From positions 16,042 to 80,041 of the forward strand of contig SVBZ01000006.1 of assembly GCA_015058575.1 (NCBI GenBank): 64,000 bases of DNA. Direction: 5' to 3'. Origin of the DNA: Pseudoselenomonas ruminantium. Lineage in GTDB: Bacteria; Bacillota; Negativicutes; Selenomonadales; Selenomonadaceae. Made by a program: the position numbers and the translations under genes. Positions within the stretch are counted from its first letter, which is position 1. Each line of letters begins with the position of its first letter. Of this stretch, positions 41,112-50,677 are shown piece by piece. Under the pieces are notes generated by a model. The model did no database searches, was not told the origin of the DNA, and worked only from the letters and a program-made list of their open reading frames with translations.

Positions 41112-41660
41112 ATGCAAAAAATCATTTTACTGCTCTCATTTTTCCTGCTGATACCAGGCATGGCATCGGCCCGTTTTGGCACAGGTATCGGCATCACGTT
41201 CCCAGCCTCGTCAGCAGGCAGCTCAGCTCCGCAAGTTACCTATGCCTCCCTGACCTATGAGAATATCGCCGAGGAACTGACTATCCAGGAAACCCACGGA
41301 CGCCTGCAGCTTGAATTCAAGATCACCAACACCAGCAGTGTTCCCTACACACTCCAGCAAAAAACAAGCCAAATCTACGACATCATCATTACCGATAAAA
41401 ATGGAAAAAAGCTTTGGCAATGGTCTGACAACATGGCCTTCACCGAGGCCCTGACCACCGTCGTCATCTCCCCGCATAGCGCAACCGTCTATGAAGCCGA
41501 ACTCGATAGCAAAACCTACCGCGGCATAAAAGAAAAAGCCGTACTCGCCACCGCCTATCTCCTAAACAGCCCCTGCAAACTGTCCACAAAGCTCCCCACC
41601 CGCATCGCTACCCATAGCACGCCCATCCTCATCCACGGCGGTGTCATCGTCGGCAACTGA
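41112..41660 (+). CDS. Exported BsuPI-domain protein
   Basis: The 182-residue product has a signal peptide (KIILLLSFFLLIPGMASA). From about residue 55 to 150 it resembles the BsuPI (intracellular proteinase inhibitor) beta-sandwich domain: LQLEFKITNTSSVPYTLQQ, YDIIITDKNGKKLWQWSD and VVISPHSATVYEAEL. An alternative is a general Ig-like protein. AGGAG lies 8 nt before ATG 41112. It lies alone, divergent from the desulfoferrodoxin gene. Substrate or target unknown. Confidence 0.7.
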   Translation: MQKIILLLSFFLLIPGMASARFGTGIGITFPASSAGSSAPQVTYASLTYENIAEELTIQETHGRLQLEFKITNTSSVPYTLQQKTSQIYDIIITDKNGKKLWQWSDNMAFTEALTTVVISPHSATVYEAELDSKTYRGIKEKAVLATAYLLNSPCKLSTKLPTRIATHSTPILIHGGVIVGN

Positions 41661-41680
41661 CAGATAGCGCATTACCACAG

Positions 41681-42568
41681 CTATTGTAGGTCCTGCTGAC
41701 TGCTAAAGTAACTTATGGTAAATTGTTGAAAGCAGATTGCGGCTGGCGTGAGCGGTCTTCTTGTATTCCAGGCGATTCCCACCGCACGCTTGCATACCGG
41801 AAACGACACGGGAATATAACAGACTCCCATCTGCTCCGTACAAGGGATATGCGGCAAAAGGCTGACGCCTAGTTGTGCAGCCACGAGCGAAATCAGATTA
41901 TGAACCTCGTCTCCCTCAAAAATCACCTGCGGCTGGCTCTCAGCCAGATCCAACAACTGATTGACCTGTTGGCGGAGATTATACTCCGGCTTCAGCGTAA
42001 TGAATGCCTCGCCATCGATTTCTTCCAGACGAACTTTTTTCTTTTGTGCCAACGGATGCGAACAAGGTACTACCAGGAAAAGTTCCTCCGACCACAGATA
42101 CATCCAGGCAATATCCGCTCCATTAAGCATCGAGCAAAGACATATATCGGTATCACCTTTCATGAGCGCCTCTGTCAGTGCAGTGGAGTTCTGCTGATTC
42201 AGCGTGATTCCGATATGCGGATAGCGGATATGAAACCTGCTGAGGATCAACGGCAGATATGTATCCCCCAATGAATGAAGAAACGACACACTTACCGTGC
42301 CCTCACCCCCATTATCCATTTTGAGTTCCTGCCTTGCTACCTCCATTTCACGAAGTGCCCGATCCACATGAAACAAGAATTTTTCGCCAGCCTCTGTAAG
42401 TTTCGTCTGCTTGCCCTGACGGTCAAACAACGTCACGGAAAGTTCTGTCTCCAACTTTGCAATCGAACGGCTGAGTGCCGACTGGGACACCATAATGGAT
42501 TTTGCTGCTCGTGAAAAACTCCCCTGGCGCGCTAATGCCTGAAAATATCTCAACTGTGTTAATTCCAT
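41681..42568 (-). CDS. LysR-family transcriptional regulator
   Basis: The 295-residue product has the LysR N-terminal winged HTH (MELTQLRYFQALARQGSFSR, then AAKSIMVSQSALSRSIAKLE) and an effector domain from about residue 90. ATG 42568 is preferred (GGGAGG about 11 nt upstream). It is divergent from the MFS gene with a 457-nt spacer and probably regulates it, as LysR proteins often do. The inducer is unknown. Confidence 0.9.
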   Translation of the reverse strand: MELTQLRYFQALARQGSFSRAAKSIMVSQSALSRSIAKLETELSVTLFDRQGKQTKLTEAGEKFLFHVDRALREMEVARQELKMDNGGEGTVSVSFLHSLGDTYLPLILSRFHIRYPHIGITLNQQNSTALTEALMKGDTDICLCSMLNGADIAWMYLWSEELFLVVPCSHPLAQKKKVRLEEIDGEAFITLKPEYNLRQQVNQLLDLAESQPQVIFEGDEVHNLISLVAAQLGVSLLPHIPCTEQMGVCYIPVSFPVCKRAVGIAWNTRRPLTPAAICFQQFTISYFSSQQDLQ

Positions 42569-42645
42569 AATGGTCAAGGCCTCCCTATTCTCCACCCAGC
42601 CAGCATTTCGTTGTATATCATGCATAATGATTTATTGCCAAATTC

Positions 42646-42674
42646 ATTATACGCAGTAGAATCAAGGCTTTCAA
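42646..42674 (-). promoter_or_regulatory. Promoter of the LysR gene
   Basis: On the minus strand TTGAAA (42669-42674), 17 nt and perfect TATAAT (42646-42651), about 80 nt upstream of the start. Confidence 0.65.
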
Positions 42675-42737
42675 GAAATATATCTTTTTTTCGATGATTT
42701 TTATGCATAGATACTGTGAAATTTTTTCATATTTGCA

Positions 42738-42765
42738 TTGTTTTGTGATAATTCATCCCTATTAT
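42738..42765 (+). promoter_or_regulatory. Candidate promoter of the MFS gene
   Basis: TTGTTT (42738-42743), 16 nt and TATTAT (42760-42765) would start a transcript near 42772 with a long 5' leader of about 250 nt holding the hairpin at 42815-42860. The region 42569-43025 otherwise holds only regulatory elements and a five-codon frame. Confidence 0.45.
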
Positions 42766-42814
42766 GCATTTTTTGCGCATTCCCCGTGCATTTTACACAT
42801 TCGACATCTTTTTT

Positions 42815-42860
42815 CTACCCTCCTATAATAGGTTTCTGTAAACTTATTATAGGAGGGTAG
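42815..42860 (+). promoter_or_regulatory. Perfect 16-bp inverted repeat sequestering a Shine-Dalgarno, MFS leader
   Basis: CTACCCTCCTATAATA (42815-42830) and TATTATAGGAGGGTAG (42845-42860) are exact complements. Inside the 14-nt loop GTTT and AAAC add four more pairs. The 3' arm holds AGGAGGG, an SD for the short frame beginning ATG 42863 (MCNHA, stop at 42878-42880), so the fold would hide it. No U-run follows, so it is not a terminator. As DNA it could equally be a regulator site. Confidence 0.7.
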
Positions 42861-43025
42861 AAATGTGTAATCATGCGTAACCAGGTTTCAAAAGATTACA
42901 TGCACGAACTGAGCGTAACCGCTCATATCCATGCATCGGATGCAGCAGATTATCTTCAGACATTATCCTTTCCCGTCTGCTCTTCCATCCGCCATCATCA
43001 CGTAATGCGAAAGGAGACGTTATCT

Positions 43026-44315
43026 ATGCCAGCTGTTTCAGAGCAAGTTCCCGTCACTTTATGGAGCAAGGATTATGTTTTCGACATCATCATCAACTTT
43101 TTGGTTTACAGTGTTCATTTCCTGCTAATGCTATGGTCCACCGCCTATGCCATCCATACTTGGCATGCATCCATTGGCATGGCAGGCCTAGCTTCGGGCC
43201 TATTCATTGTCGGGGCACTTGTTGCCCGCATCCCCGCGGGCCGTTTCATCGACTTTATCGGCCGCCGCAAATTATTCCGTGGTGGCACGGCTATGTTCTT
43301 CCTATTGGTTCTCTGCTACGAACTCGCACCGAACCTCATTTCCTTCATGGTTGTGCGTTTTCTCCATGGCCTTGCCTTCGGTACAACCTCTACAGCTGCC
43401 AGCACAGTTGTAGCCGCCCTGGTTCCGCTCAAACGCATGGGAACAGGCATTGGTTACTTCACACTTGGCGTCACACTAGCCTCAGCCATCGGCCCGTTCC
43501 TGGCCATGAACATCACCCAGGCTGGCCGCTTCGATCTGGGAATCGAAATCTGTACAGCTGCTACTTTTGTGATTTTCCTGCTCTCCTGTTTCCTCAAAAC
43601 ACCCGAACGTACCATTCTGCCTTCTGAGCGGGAAGATTTGCACCATATTTCCTTCGATCGTTTCTTTTCCTTAAAGGCCCTTGGTATATCGAGCATTGCC
43701 TTCATGGGCGGAATCTGTTACTCCACGGTACTGAGCTTCCTGGGGGCTTATACCAATGCCATCGGCGTAACCGGAATCGGTGCTACCTGCTTCTTCCTCT
43801 GCTTTGCTGCCACCTCATTTATCAGCCGTCCACTCACTGGTTTCCTGCTCGACAATTATGGTGGCGACATTGTCGTCTATCCATCACTGCTCTGCATGTC
43901 CATCGCCATGAGCATAATTGCCCGGTCAACGACAGATATTCCTCTGCTGGTTGGCGCTTTGTTCCTGGGCTTCGGCTACGGGACTTTGACTGCCTGCTGT
44001 CATGCACTGGCCGTCCACTGTGCTCCTATGCATCAAGTCGGCATCGCCACCAGCACTTATTTTGTCCTCCTTGACCTTGGCATCGGCGTAGGACCTTACA
44101 CATTGGGCAGCTTTGTCCCTGACTTTGGCTTCCAGATCGTATATCTTGGTGCTGGAACGATTTCTCTCCTGGGCATTGCTCTCTACTACTACTTACTAGG
44201 CCGCCACCATCGCTTCACCCGCCATCAGATGGATCGCGATAGCGAAGCCAAGACCATCGTTGCCGAGCGCCGCCAGCATTTCTATGAAAAACGCCTGGCC
44301 CATCAGCACGGCTAA
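43026..44315 (+). CDS. MFS transporter
   Basis: The 429-residue product has 12 predicted membrane segments and MFS motif A (GRFIDFIGRRKLFRG). The second half repeats the pattern (RPLTGFLLDNYGGD). It ends with a basic tail (RHHRFTRHQMDRDSEAK). ATG 43026 has AAAGGAG 9 nt upstream. The frame also stays open to ATG 42873, adding 51 residues without hydrophobicity or a well-placed SD; that extension is probably leader RNA. It is divergent from the LysR regulator. Substrate unknown. Confidence 0.9.
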   Translation: MPAVSEQVPVTLWSKDYVFDIIINFLVYSVHFLLMLWSTAYAIHTWHASIGMAGLASGLFIVGALVARIPAGRFIDFIGRRKLFRGGTAMFFLLVLCYELAPNLISFMVVRFLHGLAFGTTSTAASTVVAALVPLKRMGTGIGYFTLGVTLASAIGPFLAMNITQAGRFDLGIEICTAATFVIFLLSCFLKTPERTILPSEREDLHHISFDRFFSLKALGISSIAFMGGICYSTVLSFLGAYTNAIGVTGIGATCFFLCFAATSFISRPLTGFLLDNYGGDIVVYPSLLCMSIAMSIIARSTTDIPLLVGALFLGFGYGTLTACCHALAVHCAPMHQVGIATSTYFVLLDLGIGVGPYTLGSFVPDFGFQIVYLGAGTISLLGIALYYYLLGRHHRFTRHQMDRDSEAKTIVAERRQHFYEKRLAHQHG

Positions 44316-44364
44316 ACCTGCCGTCCAATAGGCCAGGACATATTTTCTCCAATATTTTCTTGCT

Positions 44365-44398
44365 GCAGCTAACGCATTCGCCGTTAGCTGCTTTCTTT
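44365..44398 (+). terminator. Rho-independent terminator of the MFS gene
   Basis: GCAGCTAACG (44365-44374) and CGTTAGCTGC (44382-44391) form a perfect 10-bp stem followed by TTTCTTT. The rest of 44316-44510 holds no gene. Confidence 0.85.
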
Positions 44399-44510
44399 AT
44401 TTCCGGTATTATAACGCCATCGTTCCAACAAGACGGGAGATATATGCTCACCGCCTGTTAGTAAATAAGGAGCTCGCTACCTATAGAGGTGGGAGATATC
44501 TTCTTCCGAA

Positions 44511-45242
44511 TTATATTTGCTGCACCACAGATAAGACGAACTCCTGACAAACCTTTGCCGTGTCTGGCTGGAATTCTTCCGCATGGAATTCGGCATTCGA
44601 TATCATACGAATGCCTAAAAAAGGAATCGCATACTGCCTGCATATCTGCGCTGCTGAATGGACTTCCATCTCCTCACAGGAAGAACCAAATCTATCATGG
44701 AGGTATTGCAGCCGTTCCTTTTGCCGGTTCCAAGTATTGCAGCTGGCAATGCAGCCATCCACCACCCGGCCACGGAGATATCCAGCAGCAGCTTTATGTG
44801 CAGCCCCCAGGAGTCTTTTGTCACCGGGATAATAAACAGCCTGCGGCACAAACTCTCCACTAGCTGGCGCATAGCCATATGTCCCCATGAGTTCCATATG
44901 CTCCCAATCTGCCCTATCTTCCTGTGCTGTACGGTATGAACTGGCATCAAAAGATTGCTTGCCCAGAACGATATCAAAGACATGCAAACCTGGATCATGA
45001 GCACCAGCTGTCCCCTGGCTGATAACAGCTGCAGGTTTAAATCTTTCGATTCCGAGAGCCGTAGCCGCGGCTGCATTAGCCGCGCCGATAGACGTCACGG
45101 CCACCACAAGCGGCCTCTCTCTATACCGGCCTTCCACAAACTTCCAAGTTCCCAGCAGATATTCCTGCGGCTGTTCCAGCACCTCTAAGAGAACCTTTGT
45201 CTCCATATCCATTGCGCCTTCAATCATGATTTTCTTATCCAC
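44511..45242 (-). CDS. Nucleoside phosphorylase / MTA-SAH nucleosidase-fold protein
   Basis: The 243-residue product has the PNP_UDP fold: GAMDMETKVLLE with Glu14 (equivalent to the nucleosidase catalytic Glu), VTSIGAANAAAATAL, SQGTAGA and EEMEVHSAAQIC (Met192, Glu193 sugar site). The catalytic Asp of MTA/SAH nucleosidases (ISDxA) is replaced by Asn216 in MISNAEF. That Asn is found in 6-oxopurine phosphorylases, so the substrate may be hypoxanthine- or guanine-based. It lies alone, downstream of rplQ on the same strand and behind a terminator. Function is uncertain. Confidence 0.75.
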   Translation of the reverse strand: MDKKIMIEGAMDMETKVLLEVLEQPQEYLLGTWKFVEGRYRERPLVVAVTSIGAANAAAATALGIERFKPAAVISQGTAGAHDPGLHVFDIVLGKQSFDASSYRTAQEDRADWEHMELMGTYGYAPASGEFVPQAVYYPGDKRLLGAAHKAAAGYLRGRVVDGCIASCNTWNRQKERLQYLHDRFGSSCEEMEVHSAAQICRQYAIPFLGIRMISNAEFHAEEFQPDTAKVCQEFVLSVVQQI

Positions 45243-45272
45243 TAAGTCATCTCCCTCCTTGCAATACTATAG

Positions 45273-45300
45273 AAAAAGCCCTGACCATACGGTCAGGACT
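45273..45300 (-). terminator. Terminator of the ribosomal supercluster (after rplQ)
   Basis: On the minus strand AGTCCTGACC and GGTCAGGGCT form a stem with a 4-nt loop, followed by TTTTTC, about 20 nt after rplQ. Confidence 0.9.
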
Positions 45301-45319
45301 TCGTAGTTGCAATATGCGA

Positions 45320-45658
45320 TTAGACGAGCTCGATGATAACCATCGGAGCAGCATCGCCACGGCGTACGCCGAGCTTGAGGATACGCGTGTAACCACCCTG
45401 GCGGTCAGCGTATTTCGCTGCGATCTCATCAAACAGTTTTCTTACAACATCTTCATCAGACAGGGCTGCGATAGCCTTGCGACGAGCGCTGAGGTCGCCA
45501 CGCTTTGCAAGCGTGATCAGCTGCTCAGCAAACTTGCGGAGCTCTTTTGCCTTAGCTTCCGTCGTCTCAATGCGGCCATATCTGAAGAAGGAAGTAAGAA
45601 TGCTAGCAAACAGCGCCTTACGGGCTGCGGAGTTACGTCCTAATTTTCTGTAGCTCAT
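45320..45658 (-). CDS. rplQ: 50S ribosomal protein L17
   Basis: The 112-residue product ([20 protein letters not shown], then RTILTTEA-like [20 protein letters not shown]) is the short bacterial L17 near the exit tunnel. It ends [12 protein letters not shown]. It is the last gene of the alpha operon, 14 nt after rpoA, followed by a strong terminator. Confidence 0.97.
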   Translation of the reverse strand: MSYRKLGRNSAARKALFASILTSFFRYGRIETTEAKAKELRKFAEQLITLAKRGDLSARRKAIAALSDEDVVRKLFDEIAAKYADRQGGYTRILKLGVRRGDAAPMVIIELV

Positions 45659-45672
45659 TTATTTCCCTCTTT

Positions 45673-46632
45673 TCAATCGTTGTTTTCTCTCAGAGCCAAA
45701 CCGAGTTCCTCGAGCTTCTTCTTGACTTCCTCAAGAGATTTGCGTCCGAGGTTGCGGACCTTCATCATATCATCTTCGGTCTTTTCAGCAAGGTCAGCGA
45801 CCGTGTTGATGTTAGCACGTTTCAGACAGTTGAAGGAACGTACCGAGAGGTCGAGGTCTTCAATGGTCATTTCGAGGACCTTCGAAGAATCATCCTCTTC
45901 CTCCTCTGGGAAGGATGCCTCCTCCTCCTCAATCTCATCCGGCAGACCGTCCATGTTCTGGAACAGTTTGAGGTGCATGACGAGAATGCCAGCAGCCTTG
46001 CTGACTGCCTCTTCCGGACGAAGCGAACCATCGGTCCAAACTTCGAGGATCAGGCGGTCATAGTCCGTGACATTGCCGACACGCGTATCCTGTACGGTGT
46101 AGTTCACACGCTGTACCGGAGAGAAAATCGAGTCGATTGGGATAATGCCAATCGTATCTTCCGGCTTCTTGTTCTTGTCAGCCGGAACGTAGCCGCGGCC
46201 ACGCTCAACGGTCATCTCAATCTTGAGCTTGCCCGTCTCGTCAACCGTAGCAATATGGAGGTCCGGATTGAGAATCTCAATGTCGGCATCACAGATGATG
46301 TCGGCAGCCGTAACTTCCTTCTCGCCTTCCACATCAATGCGGATGACCTTCGGCTCATTGCCTGCCATCTTGAGGCAGAGCTGCTTCAGGTTCAGAACGA
46401 TGTTGGTTACGTCATCCCGGACACCCGGAATCGTCGAGAACTCATGGAGTACACCATCGATCCGGATGGAGGTAATTGCAGCACCCTCCAGCGAAGACAG
46501 CAACATACGGCGCAGGCTGTTGCCAAACGTCGTGCCGTAGCCACGCTCGAGCGGCTCGCAGATGAATTTACCATAACGGTTATCTTCACTGATTTCCGCA
46601 ATTTCAATTTTCGGTTTCTCGATATCTATCAT
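45673..46632 (-). CDS. rpoA: RNA polymerase alpha subunit RpoA
   Basis: The 319-residue product has the dimerising N-terminal domain ([21 protein letters not shown] split across conserved blocks), an acidic linker ([19 protein letters not shown]), and the C-terminal domain that contacts UP elements ([18 protein letters not shown] and [14 protein letters not shown]). The linker is unusually acidic. It follows rpsD and precedes rplQ, the standard alpha operon order. Confidence 0.98.
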   Translation of the reverse strand: MIDIEKPKIEIAEISEDNRYGKFICEPLERGYGTTFGNSLRRMLLSSLEGAAITSIRIDGVLHEFSTIPGVRDDVTNIVLNLKQLCLKMAGNEPKVIRIDVEGEKEVTAADIICDADIEILNPDLHIATVDETGKLKIEMTVERGRGYVPADKNKKPEDTIGIIPIDSIFSPVQRVNYTVQDTRVGNVTDYDRLILEVWTDGSLRPEEAVSKAAGILVMHLKLFQNMDGLPDEIEEEEASFPEEEEDDSSKVLEMTIEDLDLSVRSFNCLKRANINTVADLAEKTEDDMMKVRNLGRKSLEEVKKKLEELGLALRENND

Positions 46633-46690
46633 CTGAAATGAACCTCCTCAATAATCAATCGAACACTATGCACATAGGCACAAATATTCA

Positions 46691-47284
46691 TTATTTGGAG
46701 TACAACTCGACGATAGCCTGCTCGTTGACAGGAACATCGATCTCTTCGCGGTTCGGGAAACGAGTTACCGTACCCGTGAGGTTGGCCTGATCAGCCTGGA
46801 GCCATGCCGGAGCGGAAAGGGCATTGCTGCTCTCTTTGAGCTCTTTGAAGAAGGCATTGCTCTGGCTCTTCTCGCTGACTGCGATAACGTCATTGGCGGA
46901 AACAAGTGCGGACGGAATGTCTACGCGCTTGCCGTTGACCGTGAAGTGGCCATGACGGACGAGCTGACGAGCCTGACGACGCGTGTTGGCAAGGCCAAGA
47001 CGGAAAACGACGTTGTCGAGGCGGCGCTCAAGAAGACCAAGCAGGTTTTCACCCGTTACACCCTGCATCTTCTTTGCTTTATCATAGTATCCACGGAACT
47101 GTTTCTCCAGTACACCGTAGATGAACTTTGCTTTCTGCTTTTCTTTCAGCTGCAGACCATACTCGGAAACCTTACGGTTCGTACGGCGCGGCTGACGTTT
47201 CGATTCTTTGGAACGACCAATAACAGCCGGCTCAATGCCAAGTGCACGGCATCTTTTAATGGCTGGTACTCTATCAATTGCCAT
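46691..47284 (-). CDS. rpsD: 30S ribosomal protein S4
   Basis: The 197-residue product has the S4 RNA-binding domain ([20 protein letters not shown] and [18 protein letters not shown]). The N-terminus ([20 protein letters not shown]) lacks the four-Cys zinc motif of the long S4 type, so this is the Cys-minus form. It starts the 30S body assembly and often represses its own operon. It lies between rpsK and rpoA. Confidence 0.97.
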   Translation of the reverse strand: MAIDRVPAIKRCRALGIEPAVIGRSKESKRQPRRTNRKVSEYGLQLKEKQKAKFIYGVLEKQFRGYYDKAKKMQGVTGENLLGLLERRLDNVVFRLGLANTRRQARQLVRHGHFTVNGKRVDIPSALVSANDVIAVSEKSQSNAFFKELKESSNALSAPAWLQADQANLTGTVTRFPNREEIDVPVNEQAIVELYSK

Positions 47285-47303
47285 CTAGTAATTGCACCTC
47301 CTA

Positions 47304-47696
47304 TTAAACTCTTCTACGCTTCGGCGGACGGCAGCCATTGTGCGGAATCGGGGTAACATCTTTGATCATGTTAACCTCGAGGCCCGTTGCCTGCAGGGAA
47401 CGGATTGCGGCTTCACGGCCAGCACCAGGACCCTTAACGTAAACCTCGACCTGCTTGAGGCCGTGCTCCATAGCTGCTTTAGCAGCCGTCTCAGCAGCCA
47501 TCTGAGCTGCGAACGGAGTGCTCTTACGGGAACCACGGAAACCAAGGCCGCCTGCGCTAGCCCAGGAAAGTGCATTACCGCTCTTATCCGTGAGCGTTAC
47601 AATCGTGTTGTTGAACGTAGAGCTGATGTGCGCTACGCCATATTCTATGTTCTTACGAACTTTTTTCTTCGTGCGAACTGCTTTCTTAACTGCCAC
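47304..47696 (-). CDS. rpsK: 30S ribosomal protein S11
   Basis: The 130-residue product ([57 protein letters not shown]) is full-length S11 of the platform. Basic C-terminus as usual. Located 17 nt after rpsM. Confidence 0.98.
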   Translation of the reverse strand: MAVKKAVRTKKKVRKNIEYGVAHISSTFNNTIVTLTDKSGNALSWASAGGLGFRGSRKSTPFAAQMAAETAAKAAMEHGLKQVEVYVKGPGAGREAAIRSLQATGLEVNMIKDVTPIPHNGCRPPKRRRV

Positions 47697-47713
47697 CAGT
47701 TAACCCTCCTTTA

Positions 47714-48085
47714 TTAGTCTTTCTTCTTGCCTGCTACAGCCTTTTTCGGGCCTTTACGCGTGCGGGCGTTGTTCTTAGTGTTCTGTCCACGGACAGGAAG
47801 GCCAAGACGGTGGCGACGACCACAGTAGCAGCCGATATCAACGAGTCGTTTGATGTTCATCTGACGCTCACGACGAAGGTCACCTTCGACGATAACGTTC
47901 TTATCGATGGCATCACGAAGTTTTACAACTTCATCCTCCGTGAGGTCACGCGTACGGGTATCCGGATTGATGCCAGTCTCCTTCAGAAGATCCTTAGAAG
48001 TCTTCAAACCGATACCAAAAATGTACGTCAATGCAATTTCAATTCTCTTGTCACGGGGTAAATCTACACCGGCAATACGTGCCAT
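47714..48085 (-). CDS. rpsM: 30S ribosomal protein S13
   Basis: The 123-residue product ([56 protein letters not shown]) is full-length S13 of the subunit head, with the usual Lys-rich tail. It follows rpmJ by about 26 nt. Confidence 0.98.
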   Translation of the reverse strand: MARIAGVDLPRDKRIEIALTYIFGIGLKTSKDLLKETGINPDTRTRDLTEDEVVKLRDAIDKNVIVEGDLRRERQMNIKRLVDIGCYCGRRHRLGLPVRGQNTKNNARTRKGPKKAVAGKKKD

Positions 48086-48111
48086 TAATAAAGCACCTCC
48101 TTATTCAATAA

Positions 48112-48225
48112 TTAACCTTGTCTCTGTTTATGTTTCGGATTTTCGCAGATGACCATAACACGGCCTTTGCGCTTAATGACTTTGCATTTCTCACAAATCC
48201 GTTTTACTGACGGTTTTACCTTCAT
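48112..48225 (-). CDS. rpmJ: 50S ribosomal protein L36
   Basis: The 37-residue product reads [20 protein letters not shown] then [17 protein letters not shown]. It keeps the zinc ligands Cys11, Cys14, Cys27 and His32, making it the C+ form. GGGGG lies about 10 nt upstream of the ATG at 48225. It lies between infA and rpsM. Confidence 0.97.
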   Translation of the reverse strand: MKVKPSVKRICEKCKVIKRKGRVMVICENPKHKQRQG

Positions 48226-48352
48226 CTTGTGGTTGCCCCCTTTTCTTTATTGTCAGTCTCATTTTGCTAGTATACCATGTTTATTCCGTCCTGCCTAGTA
48301 GCAAACGAAAAAAAAGGTAAATATTTTATAAACCCGCAAAAGCGGAGATGAC

Positions 48353-48571
48353 TTATTTGAATCGGTAGGTTATACGGCCACGCGTTAAGTCATATGGCGT
48401 GAGTTCGATAGTGACTTTGTCACCGGGAAGAATGCGGATGAAGTTCATACGAATCTTGCCGGATACATGCGCCAGTACAACATGACCATTCTCAAGCTCA
48501 ACCTGGAACATCGCGTTCGGCAGTGCCTCCAGGACTTTGCCTTCTACTTCGATAACATCTTGCTTCGACAT
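48353..48571 (-). CDS. infA: Translation initiation factor IF-1
   Basis: The 72-residue product ([36 protein letters not shown] [26 protein letters not shown]) is a full-length S1-domain IF-1 acting at the 30S A site. AAGGAG lies upstream. It follows adk by about 190 nt, an interval where map is normally found. Confidence 0.97.
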   Translation of the reverse strand: MSKQDVIEVEGKVLEALPNAMFQVELENGHVVLAHVSGKIRMNFIRILPGDKVTIELTPYDLTRGRITYRFK

Positions 48572-48681
48572 GTTTTTTCTCCTTTTATGGAAATTGGTTG
48601 GGCCAAAGTCATCTAAGGAGCTTCTGCATTTTCTATCAATGCCATGCCCAACAACAGGTTGTCAATCATTTTTTCATAATC

Positions 48682-48721
48682 ATTGTAATGGGCGGCAAGT
48701 ATTTATGCCGCCCTTTACAAT
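48682..48721. repeat. 40-bp inverted repeat between adk and infA
   Basis: ATTGTAATGGGCGGCA and TGCCGCCCTTTACAAT are complementary at 15 of 16 positions around an 8-nt loop. No U-run follows on the transcribed strand, so it looks like an mRNA processing/stability or attenuation element rather than a terminator. Confidence 0.6.
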
Positions 48722-48760
48722 AACTTCTATCGTTCAGTGAATCTCACCAACGGAACTGAC

Positions 48761-49405
48761 TTAGCCCTTCAGGGTCTCAACGAGATCCTTCGTGACCTTG
48801 TCAATCGCCTGTCTGCCATCAACTTCCGTATAGATGCCAGCTTTCTGATAATAATCAATCAGCGGCTTCGTGGAAGCTTCATATACGGAAAGGCGATTCG
48901 TCATCGTCTCAGCCGTATCATCTGCACGCTGGAAGAGCTCGCCACCACATTCATCGCAAACGCCTTCTTTATGGGAAGGATTGAATTTGACATGATAGGT
49001 AGCACCGCATTTCTTGCAGATGCGGCGTCCAACTGCACGCTCTACGAGGTCAGCAGCCGGAACACTGATGTTCAGTACACGCGTCAGGCTCAGTCCGAGA
49101 TCAGCCATGATACCGTCGAGAGCATTTGCCTGCTCAACGGTACGTGGGAAACCATCGAGAATGAAACCTTTTTTGCAGTCGTCCTGAGCTAAACGATCGC
49201 GCACAATGCCGACCGTAACGGAATCCGGAACAAGATTGCCTGCATCGATATACGACTTGGCAAGCTTTCCCATTTCCGTACCTTCCTTCATTGCCGCACG
49301 GAACATGTCGCCCGTGGAGATGTGAGGAATGTTGAACTCTTTGACCAGTTCAGCCGCCTGCGTGCCTTTGCCGGCACCCGGGGGGCCCATCAACAGGATA
49401 TGCAT
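48761..49405 (-). CDS. adk: Adenylate kinase
   Basis: The 214-residue product has the P-loop [11 protein letters not shown], the core [14 protein letters not shown] and a zinc-type lid with [14 protein letters not shown] and CDECGG (four Cys), as in Gram-positive enzymes. It converts ATP plus AMP to 2 ADP. It lies 14 nt after secY. Confidence 0.98.
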   Translation of the reverse strand: MHILLMGPPGAGKGTQAAELVKEFNIPHISTGDMFRAAMKEGTEMGKLAKSYIDAGNLVPDSVTVGIVRDRLAQDDCKKGFILDGFPRTVEQANALDGIMADLGLSLTRVLNISVPAADLVERAVGRRICKKCGATYHVKFNPSHKEGVCDECGGELFQRADDTAETMTNRLSVYEASTKPLIDYYQKAGIYTEVDGRQAIDKVTKDLVETLKG

Positions 49406-49419
49406 GGTTTTGCCTCCTC

Positions 49420-50676
49420 TTATTTCATGAACCCTTCGTAGTGACGCATTACAATCATGGACTCTATCTGTTTCATCGTCTGCAGTGCAACACCGACAAC
49501 GATGAGCAGTGCCGTACCGCCGAAGTATACACCCTCAATATGAGTTGCACCCGCGACCAGATTCGGCAGGACTGCGATAAAGGCCAGGAATAAAGAACCA
49601 GCAAGCGTGATACGAGTCATGACATGATCTAAATAATCTGCCGTTGGCTGTCCCGGACGGATGCCCGGGATGAAACCACCGTATTTTTTCAGATTCTCTG
49701 CCATATCCGATATCTTTACAGTAACCGCAGTATAAAAGTAAGTGAAGAAGATGATCATACCAACGTATAACGTGGTCTGAAGCGGCTTACCCCACTCCAA
49801 ATAACTGGCAATTGTCTTTACCCAGGGAATATCAATGAACTGGGCAATGGTTACTGGAAACATCAGCACGGATGACGCAAAGATAATTGGGATTACGCCC
49901 GCCTGATTTACTTTCAGGGGGATGTGGCTGGAATGACCGCCATAAGCTTTCTGCCCTACCACACGTTTTGCATAGGAAATCGGGATACGGCGGAAACCAT
50001 TCTCAACATGAACAACGAATACAACCATCGCAATAGCAATGACCGCAAACATGAACACGCTGAAGTAGCTGATCGTACCAGCCTGGACGTAACGGTAAAT
50101 CGTTCCAATGTTTTTCGGCAATGCAGCCACGATACCAGCGAAGATGATAAGGGAAATACCATTACCAACGCCCTGGGCCGTAATCTGCTCACCGAGCCAC
50201 ATCAGGAACACCGTACCAGCCGTCAACGTGATTGCAATAATCAGGATGTTGACTGGATTCGGATTCAAAATGGCAGCCTTCAGGCCGATGGACATGCCAA
50301 TCGCCTGAAAGAATGCCAGCACTACCGTAAGATAGCGCGTTACCTTGGTGGTCTTCTTATGGCCCTCCTGGCCTTCCTTTGACCACTGCTCCAATGTCGG
50401 GATGACAACATTCAAAAGCTGAATGATAATCGCCGCATTGATGTACGGAGTAATGGACATCGCAAAGATGGAGAACTTACTGAAAGCACCACCAGAAAAG
50501 AGGTCTAACAGGCCAAAGAGATTCCCGTTGGCGAATAATTGCTCAATCGCCGTCGGGTCAACTCCTGGAACCGGAATATGGGTACCCATCCGGAAGATAG
50601 CAAACATGATCAGCGTAAACGTGATTTTTTGCCTAAGTTCCGGAATTTTCCATACATTGCCAAGGGCTGAGAGCAC
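49420..50676 (-). CDS. secY: Protein translocase subunit SecY
   Basis: The 418-residue product has ten membrane segments, the plug region ([20 protein letters not shown]), the [18 protein letters not shown] loop, cytosolic loop [18 protein letters not shown] and C-terminus [15 protein letters not shown]. It forms the protein-conducting channel of the inner membrane. It starts 1 nt after the rplO stop. Confidence 0.98.
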   Translation of the reverse strand: MLSALGNVWKIPELRQKITFTLIMFAIFRMGTHIPVPGVDPTAIEQLFANGNLFGLLDLFSGGAFSKFSIFAMSITPYINAAIIIQLLNVVIPTLEQWSKEGQEGHKKTTKVTRYLTVVLAFFQAIGMSIGLKAAILNPNPVNILIIAITLTAGTVFLMWLGEQITAQGVGNGISLIIFAGIVAALPKNIGTIYRYVQAGTISYFSVFMFAVIAIAMVVFVVHVENGFRRIPISYAKRVVGQKAYGGHSSHIPLKVNQAGVIPIIFASSVLMFPVTIAQFIDIPWVKTIASYLEWGKPLQTTLYVGMIIFFTYFYTAVTVKISDMAENLKKYGGFIPGIRPGQPTADYLDHVMTRITLAGSLFLAFIAVLPNLVAGATHIEGVYFGGTALLIVVGVALQTMKQIESMIVMRHYEGFMK

Positions 50677-50677
50677 C

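Noticed and set aside
42873..43025. 51-residue N-terminal extension of the MFS protein
   Set aside because: No well-placed SD for ATG 42873, while ATG 43026 has AAAGGAG at ideal distance and starts the conserved part.
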